Source: JBBAAP01 sp043808305
GTDB taxonomy: Bacteria; Planctomycetota; MHYJ01; JACQXL01
Direction: 5' to 3'
Assembly: GCA_043808305.1 (NCBI GenBank)
Contig: JAZDFB010000022.1
Coordinates: forward strand, 1 to 11,024
DNA length: 11,024 nucleotides
Numbering within the stretch: position 1 is the stretch's first letter; the number at the start of each line of letters is the position of its first letter. This document shows positions 1 to 5,643 of the stretch, one piece after another. The notes beneath the pieces were generated by a model, which worked only from the letters and a program-made list of their open reading frames with translations, was not told the origin of the DNA and ran no database searches. A program made the position numbers and the translations under genes.

Positions 1-90
1 AAACTCCTTGATATCTGCAACTTATTTCCCTTCATTCTTTACTCTCAAATGCGCTGACGTTGAACAGTCTGGGATGGAACAAAGGTCATT

Positions 91-639
91 ATGTTTGGAG
101 GTTTTGATGATTATGGCGTTCCTAAGAATGACCTCTGGTGGTATAATCCAGAAACTAATACTTGGACACAGAAGATTACTGATGGCGAGACTGGTTCGCC
201 CAACAAAAGAGGCCACCATTCAATGGTTTGGAATGGCGCAAGGGTTATTATGTTCGGTGGCGAAGGTAATAGCCAGTCTGTGATGGCTGACCTATGGTGG
301 TATGACCCAGGAATTAATACTTGGATACAAAAGATTAGTTCAGATGTGGATGGTTGGCCTTGCGTAAGGCGGGATTGTGCAATAATTTGGGATGGAACAA
401 AAGTCATTCTATTTGGTGGGTGGCAATATTCATCCGTATATTCTCAGGATTTCAAGAATGACCTCTGGTGGTATGTCCCTGCATCAAATACTTGGATAAA
501 GGAGATTCCTGAAAATTCAGATGGTTCACCACCCGCAAGAAGTTATCATTCAATGATTTGGGATGGAACAAAGATTATTATGTTTGGGGGATACGGGTTT
601 TATGGTTATTATAATGACCTCTGGTGGTATAATCCATAA
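91..639 (+). CDS. Kelch-like repeat protein fragment, probably a truncated remnant
   Basis: This reading frame encodes kelch/galactose-oxidase-type beta-propeller repeats. The core (M/L)FGG recurs four times, followed each time by an (N)DLWWY block and then a TW(T/I) strand. The WDGTK(V/I)I stretch precedes several cores. Such proteins are usually exported or surface-associated binding proteins, but no signal peptide is present here. The homology continues upstream of the ATG to about base 64 in the same frame, where two TGA codons (55-57 and 61-63) stop it; ATG 91 is therefore only the first available start. It is preceded by AAAGG at 5 nt, which may be chance because it is part of the repeat. 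The frame ends in the middle of a repeat, at the NDLWWYNP block, 5 bp before the recombinase start. It lacks both ends of a complete propeller and is best read as a gene fragment or silent cassette. It is AT-rich like the recombinase. Confidence 0.6.
   Translation: MFGGFDDYGVPKNDLWWYNPETNTWTQKITDGETGSPNKRGHHSMVWNGARVIMFGGEGNSQSVMADLWWYDPGINTWIQKISSDVDGWPCVRRDCAIIWDGTKVILFGGWQYSSVYSQDFKNDLWWYVPASNTWIKEIPENSDGSPPARSYHSMIWDGTKIIMFGGYGFYGYYNDLWWYNP
127..636 (+). repeat. DNA-level repeats inside the kelch fragment
   Basis: The block encoding NDLWWYNP is a 24-bp exact direct repeat, at 127-150 and 613-636. A third copy of its first 18 bp lies at 457-474. A second block, encoding WDGTK and the FGG core, recurs near 70-100, 390-420 and 559-590 with few changes. 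Such near-identity suggests recent duplication or gene conversion of repeat units, and it offers substrates for homologous recombination. Confidence 0.75.
625..633 (+). promoter_or_regulatory. Candidate extended -10 promoter element for the recombinase
   Basis: The last kelch codons contain TGG followed by a perfect TATAAT (628-633), which matches an extended -10 box. No good -35 hexamer lies 16-18 bp upstream. Transcription from here would begin near 639-641, only about 5 nt before the recombinase ATG at 645, giving a nearly leaderless mRNA. No Shine-Dalgarno sequence precedes that ATG. The same bases occur in another kelch repeat copy (136-148), so chance is a real alternative. Confidence 0.3.
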
Positions 640-644
640 ATGTT

Positions 645-2114
645 ATGTCAATAAGTAATCAAACGAACTTAAAAGCGGTTTTGTATGCTCGTGTTTCCAG
701 CAAGGAACAGGAGCAGGAAGGCTACTCTATACCAGCTCAGTTAAAACTGCTTAAGGATTATGCACAGAAGAATAACCTAAACATTGTTAGGGTTTTTGAA
801 GATGTGGAGACGGCTAAACAGGCCGGGCGAACCTACTTTAATGAGATGGTGAAGTTTTTACAGGATAACCCTGATACAAAGATTATTCTGGTTGAGAAGA
901 CAGACCGGCTCTACCGTAACTTCAAGGATTATACCATTATAGATGAGCTTGATTTAGAAATACATTTGGTCAAAGAAAGCGAAATCATAAGCAAGGATTC
1001 TAAATCACACCAGAAGTTCATTCACGGTATTAAGGTCTTAATGGCTAAGAACTATATTGATAACCTGTCTGAAGAAACCCGTAAGGGTATGCTGGAAAAA
1101 GCCGAGCAGGGGGATTTCCCTTCTGTTGCACCTCTTGGCTACAAGAACAATAAGGAGACAAAACTTATTGAGGTAGACCAGAGCCGGTCTCCAATTATTC
1201 AAAAGATGTTTAGGCTCTATGCTACAGGCAATTATTCTTTAAGACAGGTAAAAGATATTGCTAATGAGGAAGGGTTGCGGAATAGGGGCGGAGGTAAACT
1301 ACATAAAAGCGAGATAGACCATATCTTGAAAAATCCTCTTTATGGAGGTGATTTTAGGTGGAATGGTAAAATTTATAAGGGAAATCACGAGCCAATTATT
1401 AGCCGAGAACTATATGATATGGTTCAAAAGGCGTTTGAGAGCCATAATCGCCCCCGTTATAATAAACATAATTTTGCTTTCACCGGTTTATTGACCTGTG
1501 GCAAGTGCGGATGCGCCATTACGGCGGAAATGAAGAAGGGTAAGTATATTTATTATCACTGCACGGGATTTAAGGGGAATTGTGGTAATTCTTATATTAG
1601 GGAAGAAGTCTTAGGCGATAAGTTAGGGGAATTGGTCAAAGACATTCAGATAGACGAGAAAATTGTTGAGGCAGTAAAAGAAACCCTGTTAAGTAGCCAC
1701 CAAGACGAGAAGGAATACCACGATAAACAGATTGCCTCGCTGAACATTCAATATACGAAACTTCAGCATAGGATAGACCAGATTTATATAGACAAGTTAG
1801 ACGGCAGGATTACAGAGGATTTTTACAAGGATAAGATTGACGAATGGCGGGAGGAACAGGAGCGGATATTGGAGCAAGTAAAGAAGCATCAGAACGCTAA
1901 CGCTAATTACTTCGCCCAGGGTGTGCATATTTTAGAACTGGCGCAAAAGGCGTATTCTCTGTATATTAAGCAGAAACCATCAGAAAGGCGTAGATTACTG
2001 AACTATTTACTATCGAACTGCACCTATACGAGCGGAAACCTATATCCTACCTATCGAAAACCGTTTGACCTACTGGTAAAAGGGGTGAAAAAGAGGGAAG
2101 TGCTCCCCGGGTAA
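645..2114 (+). CDS. Large serine recombinase (site-specific integrase/resolvase family)
   Basis: The 489-residue protein has the layout of large serine recombinases, which cut and rejoin DNA through a phosphoserine linkage to integrate or excise elements. The N-terminal resolvase domain (about 10-150) holds the YARVSSKEQ motif with nucleophile Ser18, and the DRLYR motif with Arg88 and Arg91. A Recombinase domain follows (about 163-265, starting PLGY). Next is a zinc ribbon with Cys285, Cys288, Cys306 and Cys313, then a charged coiled coil (about 350-415). The C-terminus contains a YRKPFDLL motif and ends soon after it. ATG 645 is the first start after an in-frame stop at 630-632; it lacks an obvious ribosome binding site. 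The gene starts 5 bp after the kelch fragment, and its last four codons (LPG and stop) overlap the 3' end of the opposite-strand tRNA-Asn. All catalytic residues seen are intact, so the enzyme may be active. Family assignment is firm; its target site is inferred. Confidence 0.93.
   Translation: MSISNQTNLKAVLYARVSSKEQEQEGYSIPAQLKLLKDYAQKNNLNIVRVFEDVETAKQAGRTYFNEMVKFLQDNPDTKIILVEKTDRLYRNFKDYTIIDELDLEIHLVKESEIISKDSKSHQKFIHGIKVLMAKNYIDNLSEETRKGMLEKAEQGDFPSVAPLGYKNNKETKLIEVDQSRSPIIQKMFRLYATGNYSLRQVKDIANEEGLRNRGGGKLHKSEIDHILKNPLYGGDFRWNGKIYKGNHEPIISRELYDMVQKAFESHNRPRYNKHNFAFTGLLTCGKCGCAITAEMKKGKYIYYHCTGFKGNCGNSYIREEVLGDKLGELVKDIQIDEKIVEAVKETLLSSHQDEKEYHDKQIASLNIQYTKLQHRIDQIYIDKLDGRITEDFYKDKIDEWREEQERILEQVKKHQNANANYFAQGVHILELAQKAYSLYIKQKPSERRRLLNYLLSNCTYTSGNLYPTYRKPFDLLVKGVKKREVLPG
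2103..2114. other. Overlap of recombinase 3' end with tRNA-Asn 3' end: candidate attachment-site boundary
   Basis: These 12 bp encode the recombinase LPG-stop on the + strand. On the - strand they encode the discriminator base, the 3' acceptor strand and the first T-stem bases of tRNA-Asn. Integration into a tRNA 3' end usually restores the tRNA from the element's own copy, so this is where an att core would be expected. No matching direct repeat is visible in the window, so the site is inferred from geometry only. Confidence 0.4.
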
Positions 2115-2174
2115 GATTCGAACTTACAACCTAGCGGTTAACAGCCGCTCGCTCCACCATTGAGCTACCGGGGA
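2103..2174 (-). tRNA. tRNA-Asn (anticodon GTT)
   Basis: The minus strand folds into a complete 72-nt cloverleaf. It has a 7-bp acceptor stem (TCCCCGG with CCGGGGA), a D arm closed by GCTC/GAGC, and a 5-bp anticodon stem AGCGG/CCGCT around loop CTGTTAA. A 5-base variable loop follows, then a T arm GTAAG/CTTAC with loop TTCGAAT. The anticodon GTT reads asparagine codons, and the discriminator base G fits tRNA-Asn. The CCA tail is not encoded (the next bases are CA), so it would have to be added by nucleotidyltransferase. A consensus-like promoter lies just upstream, and the 3' end overlaps the recombinase gene. The stems have no mismatches, so the gene looks functional. Confidence 0.96.
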
Positions 2175-2194
2175 TTAAGTTTTAAGTTGAAGTG

Positions 2195-2223
2195 TTTCTA
2201 CCTTAAATGTAATAACTTGTCAA
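2195..2223 (-). promoter_or_regulatory. Sigma70-like promoter of tRNA-Asn
   Basis: On the minus strand a perfect -35 TTGACA (2218-2223) is separated by 17 bp from a -10 TAGAAA (2195-2200, four of six consensus bases). Transcription would begin near 2188, giving a leader of about 14 nt before the mature tRNA 5' end at 2174. It lies immediately after the fmdB-type gene stop, so the tRNA can be transcribed independently of the chaperone cluster. Confidence 0.6.
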
Positions 2224-2230
2224 ATAATTA

Positions 2231-2569
2231 TTATTTCTTGGGTTTGGTATCGGATGACTTTTTGGATTCCTTGGGCGCGGGTTTATCCATCTTAGTTTCT
2301 GATTTGGCAGTGGTTTTGGTTTCCGGTTTGGTTACCGGGGCGGGCGGGCCATCCTTTTTCTTGGCATCGGTGTAGGAGACGCTCTGTTTGCAGTAATCGG
2401 TGATATAAAACCCGGAACCCTTGAATATCAGGGCGCTGCCCGAGCCGATTAACCGCCTCAGCCCGGTTCGCCGGCACTTGGGGCATTGCTTCAGCACGGG
2501 GTCGTTGATGCCCTGGAAATGCTCGAATTTGTGGTTGCACTTGGGACATTCGTAATCGTATGTGGGCAT
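2231..2569 (-). CDS. FmdB-family zinc-ribbon protein
   Basis: This 112-residue protein has the typical FmdB start MPTYDYEC and a zinc ribbon made of two CxxC pairs (Cys8/Cys11 and Cys29/Cys32). The family's GFYITDY segment lies near residues 53-59. After about residue 65 it becomes a low-complexity tail rich in Lys, Pro, Thr and Ser, probably disordered. The family was named after a putative regulator of formamidase in Methylophilus, but for most members the function is unknown, and a regulatory or nucleic-acid-binding role is only presumed. It is the last gene of the dnaJ-grpE cluster, 142 bp after grpE, with repeat-rich DNA between, so cotranscription is possible but not shown. No clear Shine-Dalgarno precedes the ATG; the start is chosen from the conserved N-terminus. 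Confidence 0.85.
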   Translation of the reverse strand: MPTYDYECPKCNHKFEHFQGINDPVLKQCPKCRRTGLRRLIGSGSALIFKGSGFYITDYCKQSVSYTDAKKKDGPPAPVTKPETKTTAKSETKMDKPAPKESKKSSDTKPKK

Positions 2570-2581
2570 AAGTCATTATTA

Positions 2582-2658
2582 AACAACGGGATTTAGCGGA
2601 TTTAACAGATAATTTAACTAACAAAATAAATCAGCTTAATCCATTTAATCCTGTTGTT
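2582..2658. repeat. Imperfect inverted repeat built from 9-nt units
   Basis: The arms are 2582-2608 and 2632-2658. Each is made of tandem units of about 9 nt resembling TTTAATCCG, and the two arms point in opposite directions; the outer AACAAC/GTTGTT and GGATT/AATCC blocks pair exactly. It lies in the 142-bp gap between grpE and the fmdB-type gene, where no gene is seen. It could form a hairpin in the mRNA or be a small interspersed repeat. Confidence 0.45.
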
Positions 2659-2677
2659 GTTTTCCTTGATCGTATAG

Positions 2678-2692
2678 GAAATTATTAATTTC
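2678..2692. repeat. Perfect AT-rich palindrome after grpE
   Basis: GAAATTA and TAATTTC flank a central T, 20 bp downstream of the grpE stop codon. A 7-bp AT-rich stem without a following T-run is a poor intrinsic terminator. It may act as a weak RNA 3' structure or as a protein-binding palindrome. Confidence 0.3.
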
Positions 2693-2711
2693 TGATTTCC
2701 AAACCGATGTT

Positions 2712-3434
2712 TCAGCAGGTTGGCGGCGCCTGCGTTTTAGATGTTTCGGGTTCCTTCTTCTTGTTGGCCGTAATCACCACTTTGGCCGGACGGATGACCC
2801 GGTCGAAAAGCATGAATCCCCTGGCAACCTCCTCGATTATCACGTTGTCCGGTTTATCAGGCGACTCCTTGGCGTTGATCACTTCGTGGTAAATGGGGTC
2901 GAACTTTTCGCCCATCGTTTTTATCTGTTTGACTCCGTGTTTTTCCATTATCCGGAATATTTCCTGCTTGCTCAGCCCCACGCCGTCCAGCAGGCATTTG
3001 GCGTCGTCGGATTTACATTCTATTTTCAGGGCTCTGTCCAGGTTATCAAATGCCGGGATAAGCGCCTTGAGCAAATCTTCGTCCTTGTATTTTTCCCAGC
3101 AGTCCCGGTCGCGCCGGATGCGTTTCTGGTAGTTCTCAAAGTCCGCCTGAACCCGCTGAGCCAGATTCTTAAACTCATTGCGTTCCTGGGCCGCATTGCG
3201 CAGGTCTTCTATCTCCTTGCGGAGTTTTTCCAGCGCCTGAGCCGGGTCTTCCGGCGGCGCCTCGCCGGCCTTGGCGCCTTCGGCCTGTGATTGGGCCTGG
3301 GTCGCATCTTTCTGAGCGGCTTGCCCGGAGCCCGGCCGGGGGGACTTGGGCGGAATACCGGGCATCTCCGGAGCCGCTTCTTCGGACGGGATTGCCGGTT
3401 GTTGTTCCTTGGGTTCTTCAGGTTTCTTTTTCAT
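2712..3434 (-). CDS. grpE: GrpE, nucleotide exchange factor of DnaK
   Basis: GrpE is a cytoplasmic co-chaperone that promotes ADP release from DnaK in the protein-folding cycle. The 240-residue protein is longer than the usual 180-200 because of a low-complexity N-terminal segment (about 1-65) rich in Pro, Ala, Glu and Gln. A long coiled coil follows (about 66-110), then the helical and beta-wing domains. Family hallmarks are FDPIYHEV (178-185) and the C-terminal GFMLFDRVIRPAKVVI block (206-221). It starts 22 bp after the dnaJ stop, so the two are almost certainly cotranscribed; an AGGA about 13 nt before the ATG is a weak ribosome binding site. It ends in TGA, which shows UGA is a stop here. 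A short hydrophilic tail follows the last beta strand. Confidence 0.95.
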   Translation of the reverse strand: MKKKPEEPKEQQPAIPSEEAAPEMPGIPPKSPRPGSGQAAQKDATQAQSQAEGAKAGEAPPEDPAQALEKLRKEIEDLRNAAQERNEFKNLAQRVQADFENYQKRIRRDRDCWEKYKDEDLLKALIPAFDNLDRALKIECKSDDAKCLLDGVGLSKQEIFRIMEKHGVKQIKTMGEKFDPIYHEVINAKESPDKPDNVIIEEVARGFMLFDRVIRPAKVVITANKKKEPETSKTQAPPTC

Positions 3435-3456
3435 AACACAGTTTATCCTATGCTTA

Positions 3457-4596
3457 TTACTCTTCCTCCGGGTGGTCCCAGAGTTTTACCTTTCGTGCTT
3501 TATTAATCTGTCCCGGCGCTTCGGTTTTGGACAGTTCCTTCAGGAGTTCTTCCTGCCGGGGCGTCAAGCTTTCCGGACCGTCAATCATTACCCGGACCAT
3601 CTGATGTCCCTTGCGCCCGCCGTGCATATCCGGAAATCCCTGGTTTTTCAGCCGGAATACCTGTCCGCTTTTGGTGCCTTTGGGTATTTTCATCTTGGCC
3701 GTGCCGCTCAGGGTTGGCACCTCAATCTCCGCGCCCAGCGCCGCCTGGGTATATGATATGGGCATTTCGATAACGGCGTCGTTATGGGCCCGCTCGAAGA
3801 CGGTATCCGGCGCGACAAAGACGTCGCAATACAGGTCGCCCCGGACCGAGCCGTCCGGCGATGGTTCGCCTTGGCCGGACAGACGCATCCGGGTGCCGTC
3901 TTCGATGCCGGGCGGTATTTTGATCTTTATTTCGTGCGATTCCTTGACCCGGCCGCCGCCCTGGCAGGCGGGGCAGGGTGTTTTGATTATTTTACCCGCG
4001 CCCTGGCATTGAGGACAGGCCGTCCTGATGGTGAAGAATCCGCCGCCCTGGATGACCTCGCCCCGTCCGCCGCAGGTGGGGCAATTGACCGAGTCCGAGC
4101 CTTTCCTGGCGCCGGTGCCGCGGCATTCCTTGCAGAGCTCGTTGCGCTTAAGCGTGATAGTTTTTTCCGTGCCCGCAGCCGATTCCTTAAAGGGGATGGT
4201 AATCTCCACCCGCAGGTTACTGCCCCGCTGGGTCCGGCGCTGGCCGCGGCCGCCTGACCCGCCCCCGCCGAAAAACGAGGAGAACATCGAATCACCGGAG
4301 AATATTTCGCTGAAGTTCTCGAAGATGTCCTCATATCCCGAGAACCCGTGGGTGGTATAACCCTTAACGCCCTCGTGGCCGAAACGGTCATAATTGGCGC
4401 GTTTTTCCGGGTCGCTCAGGATTTCATAGGCCTCGGCGATTTCCTTAAACTTTTTCTCCGCCTCGGCTTTATTGTCCGGGTTGCGGTCCGGATGGTATTT
4501 CAGGGCCATCTTGCGGAAGGCCTTTTTTATATCCTCGGTCGAGGCGTTCTTGGATACGCCCAGCAGTTCGTAATAGTCTTTTTTAGGTTCAGCCAT
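3457..4596 (-). CDS. dnaJ: DnaJ (Hsp40), co-chaperone of DnaK
   Basis: DnaJ binds unfolded polypeptides, delivers them to DnaK and stimulates its ATPase. The 379-residue protein is a full-length type I Hsp40. It has a J domain (about 7-72) with the HPD motif at 35-37, then a Gly/Phe-rich linker (about 84-118). A zinc-binding domain holds four CxxCxGxG repeats starting at Cys155, Cys172, Cys194 and Cys208, and two C-terminal beta domains bind substrate. All zinc ligands are intact. It is the first gene of the cluster, read into grpE and then the fmdB-type gene, with its own promoter about 75-100 bp upstream. Heat-shock operons often run grpE-dnaK-dnaJ; here dnaJ is first and dnaK is absent from the window. 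No strong Shine-Dalgarno precedes the ATG; the start is fixed by the conserved KDYYELLGV. Confidence 0.97.
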   Translation of the reverse strand: MAEPKKDYYELLGVSKNASTEDIKKAFRKMALKYHPDRNPDNKAEAEKKFKEIAEAYEILSDPEKRANYDRFGHEGVKGYTTHGFSGYEDIFENFSEIFSGDSMFSSFFGGGGSGGRGQRRTQRGSNLRVEITIPFKESAAGTEKTITLKRNELCKECRGTGARKGSDSVNCPTCGGRGEVIQGGGFFTIRTACPQCQGAGKIIKTPCPACQGGGRVKESHEIKIKIPPGIEDGTRMRLSGQGEPSPDGSVRGDLYCDVFVAPDTVFERAHNDAVIEMPISYTQAALGAEIEVPTLSGTAKMKIPKGTKSGQVFRLKNQGFPDMHGGRKGHQMVRVMIDGPESLTPRQEELLKELSKTEAPGQINKARKVKLWDHPEEE

Positions 4597-4670
4597 AAAT
4601 TAGCGGAGAGCACAGAGAGAAACGGGTTAGGTTGTTACAGGCCCTTAACTCCATGCTTGGTCAATCCTAT

Positions 4671-4698
4671 AGTGTAATATTTTGGATAGACAAGTCAA
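4671..4698 (-). promoter_or_regulatory. Sigma70-like promoter for dnaJ-grpE
   Basis: On the minus strand, -35 TTGACT (4693-4698) and -10 TACACT (4671-4676) are separated by 16 bp. The predicted start near 4664 leaves a leader of about 68 nt before the dnaJ ATG. No CIRCE operator (the HrcA site) is visible nearby, and the -10 region does not match the heat-shock sigma factor consensus. Confidence 0.5.
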
Positions 4699-4723
4699 GA
4701 GAAATTTAGGGGCAGTTTCAGCC

Positions 4724-4784
4724 ATCCTACGCTATTCCGCCATCCGTCGCTCCGAAGCTCTGGAATGGCGAAGGACAGCGGGAT
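4724..4784. repeat. Imperfect palindromic element between dnaJ and the hypothetical gene
   Basis: The left arm (4724-4745) and right arm (4762-4784) are imperfect reverse complements, with exact CGCCAT/ATGGCG and CGCT/AGCG blocks and small indels. The central core 4749-4763 matches 13 of 15 bases with 11001-11015 in the hairpin at the right edge of the window. This suggests a small interspersed repeat family. It lies in the 324-bp gene-free region 4597-4920, which otherwise holds the two divergent promoters. Confidence 0.45.
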
Positions 4785-4852
4785 TAGGAGCGCTTTGAAT
4801 TCCGTATCATATGTGCATCACCCAGAGCGGAACGACTTATTTGAAAACAATA

Positions 4853-4880
4853 TTGACATGATTTAATAGGTTGTTATGAT
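4853..4880 (+). promoter_or_regulatory. Strong sigma70-like promoter of the hypothetical gene
   Basis: A perfect -35 TTGACA (4853-4858) is followed after 16 bp by -10 TATGAT (4875-4880). The predicted start near 4887 gives a leader of about 34 nt that ends in a good ribosome binding site. The surrounding DNA is AT-rich, which suits an active promoter. Confidence 0.7.
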
Positions 4881-4908
4881 ATGATATTATTATTGATATA
4901 CGAAAAAT

Positions 4909-4914
4909 AAGGAG
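4909..4914 (+). promoter_or_regulatory. Ribosome binding site fixing the start at 4921
   Basis: AAGGAG stands 6 nt before ATG 4921. It is the strongest Shine-Dalgarno in the window and supports that start over later ATG codons. Confidence 0.8.
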
Positions 4915-4920
4915 AACAGC

Positions 4921-5568
4921 ATGATAGCAATTGTGATGCTTCTGGGTGATGAAAAAGGCGCGCTTTTGTGGGACCAGGTCATCAGCCAGAAGGATGAAAT
5001 CGCCGGGATACTCGGGGAGAAGGGCAGGCTTCTTTATATGACCAAACGCACCGGCTATAACGGGGTCTCGCTCTTAGTTCATATCAAGGAGCAGGAGGCC
5101 GTGGCCGACCTGGTATCCAACCGGCTCAGCAAAATAGCAGGCGTTAACCGTTTGTGGGTGACGCCGCTTTACCGCCCGCGGTTTTTCCCGCTGCCCAAGG
5201 ATACGCACCAATTCAAGCGGTTCGTGGTAACGCTTAAGGTCACGCCATCAGAGTTAGGAAATGTCCACAAGCGCCTGCTGAATCCCGACCTGCCCGACGG
5301 CCTTAAGAAAGTTTATTACGCATTTACTTTTCAGCTCTATGACGATGTTATCCAGATGTCATACCTGGCCGACAAGGATGCCACGATGAATGATTTTGTA
5401 ACCCAGAAGATAAATACACTAAAAGGCGTCCAAAAGAGTTCTATCTACCCCATAGAAAAGACCAAGCCGTTCATAACCTACGACGAATGGCAGGAATACG
5501 CCGGTGAAAAGGCGCATCACCCCAAGTGGAAGTCAATGTTTACCCACATCAAAGGTTGGGATATGTAG
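4921..5568 (+). CDS. Hypothetical protein with two RAM/AsnC-like ligand-binding domains
   Basis: I do not recognise a named gene. The 215-residue protein has no signal peptide, membrane segment or helix-turn-helix. Its C-terminal half (about 100-182) shows the strand-helix-strand pattern of the RAM domain of Lrp/AsnC regulators: a FVVTLKVTP strand, a helix, an aromatic strand before DDVIQMSY, a helix, then LKGVQKSSIYP. In RAM domains this order ends with a conserved GV and a last strand. The N-terminal half repeats a similar pattern, with GVSLLVHI, a helix, then IAGVNRLWVTPLY. It is therefore probably a tandem alpha/beta ferredoxin-like protein that could bind a small molecule or oligomerise. 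It is a single-gene unit with its own promoter and ribosome binding site, convergent with the ATP synthase operon. The fold assignment is from pattern only, and the function is unknown. Confidence 0.75.
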   Translation: MIAIVMLLGDEKGALLWDQVISQKDEIAGILGEKGRLLYMTKRTGYNGVSLLVHIKEQEAVADLVSNRLSKIAGVNRLWVTPLYRPRFFPLPKDTHQFKRFVVTLKVTPSELGNVHKRLLNPDLPDGLKKVYYAFTFQLYDDVIQMSYLADKDATMNDFVTQKINTLKGVQKSSIYPIEKTKPFITYDEWQEYAGEKAHHPKWKSMFTHIKGWDM

Positions 5569-5589
5569 AGAGGCTGGGGTTATAGTAGA

Positions 5590-5610
5590 GCCAACATTAG
5601 AAAATGTGGC
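5590..5610. terminator. Weak hairpin between two convergent genes
   Basis: GCC(A)ACATT pairs with AATGTGGC around an AGAA loop (8 bp with one bulged A), 21 bp after the hypothetical gene stop. It sits in the 75-bp gap before the atpC stop codon. No T-run follows on either strand, so intrinsic termination is doubtful; a second short inverted repeat (5633-5644) overlaps the atpC stop. Confidence 0.25.
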
Positions 5611-5643
5611 ATTAGCCAGAGGCGATACAATTATACCAAGGTA

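Larger units (their letters stand above)
1..2114. mobile_element. Probable end of an integrated element (kelch fragment plus serine recombinase) abutting tRNA-Asn
   Basis: The stretch left of the tRNA-Asn gene differs from the rest of the window. It is visibly more AT-rich (sampled lines 32-47% GC against 53-67% in the ATP synthase genes). It carries a large serine recombinase, and that gene runs into the 3' end of the tRNA. Integrases lying directly beside a tRNA 3' end are a classic sign of an integrated island. The kelch fragment to the left is cut at both ends, which fits rearranged accessory DNA. The left limit of the element is outside the window, and no second copy of the tRNA 3' end is visible in bases 1-2100, so the other attachment site is not seen. 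The element call is inference. Confidence 0.45.

Noticed and set aside
46..66. Possible UGA recoding, since two TGA codons interrupt the kelch frame upstream of its first ATG
   Set aside because: grpE ends in TGA at its natural C-terminus, and no gene here needs UGA as a sense codon. Truncation is simpler.
2160..2375. Forward 71-codon frame over the tRNA and the end of the fmdB-type gene
   Set aside because: It crosses the tRNA and is the antisense of the Lys/Pro-rich tail; no ribosome binding site or motif.
3784..4257. Long open frames opposite dnaJ, and similar ones opposite atpA and atpD
   Set aside because: They are mirror frames of highly conserved GC-rich genes with no independent motifs.
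4597..4720. CIRCE or heat-shock sigma promoter ahead of dnaJ
   Set aside because: No TTAGCACTC-N9-GAGTGCTAA inverted repeat and no CCCCAT-type -10 were found; a sigma70-like pair fits better.
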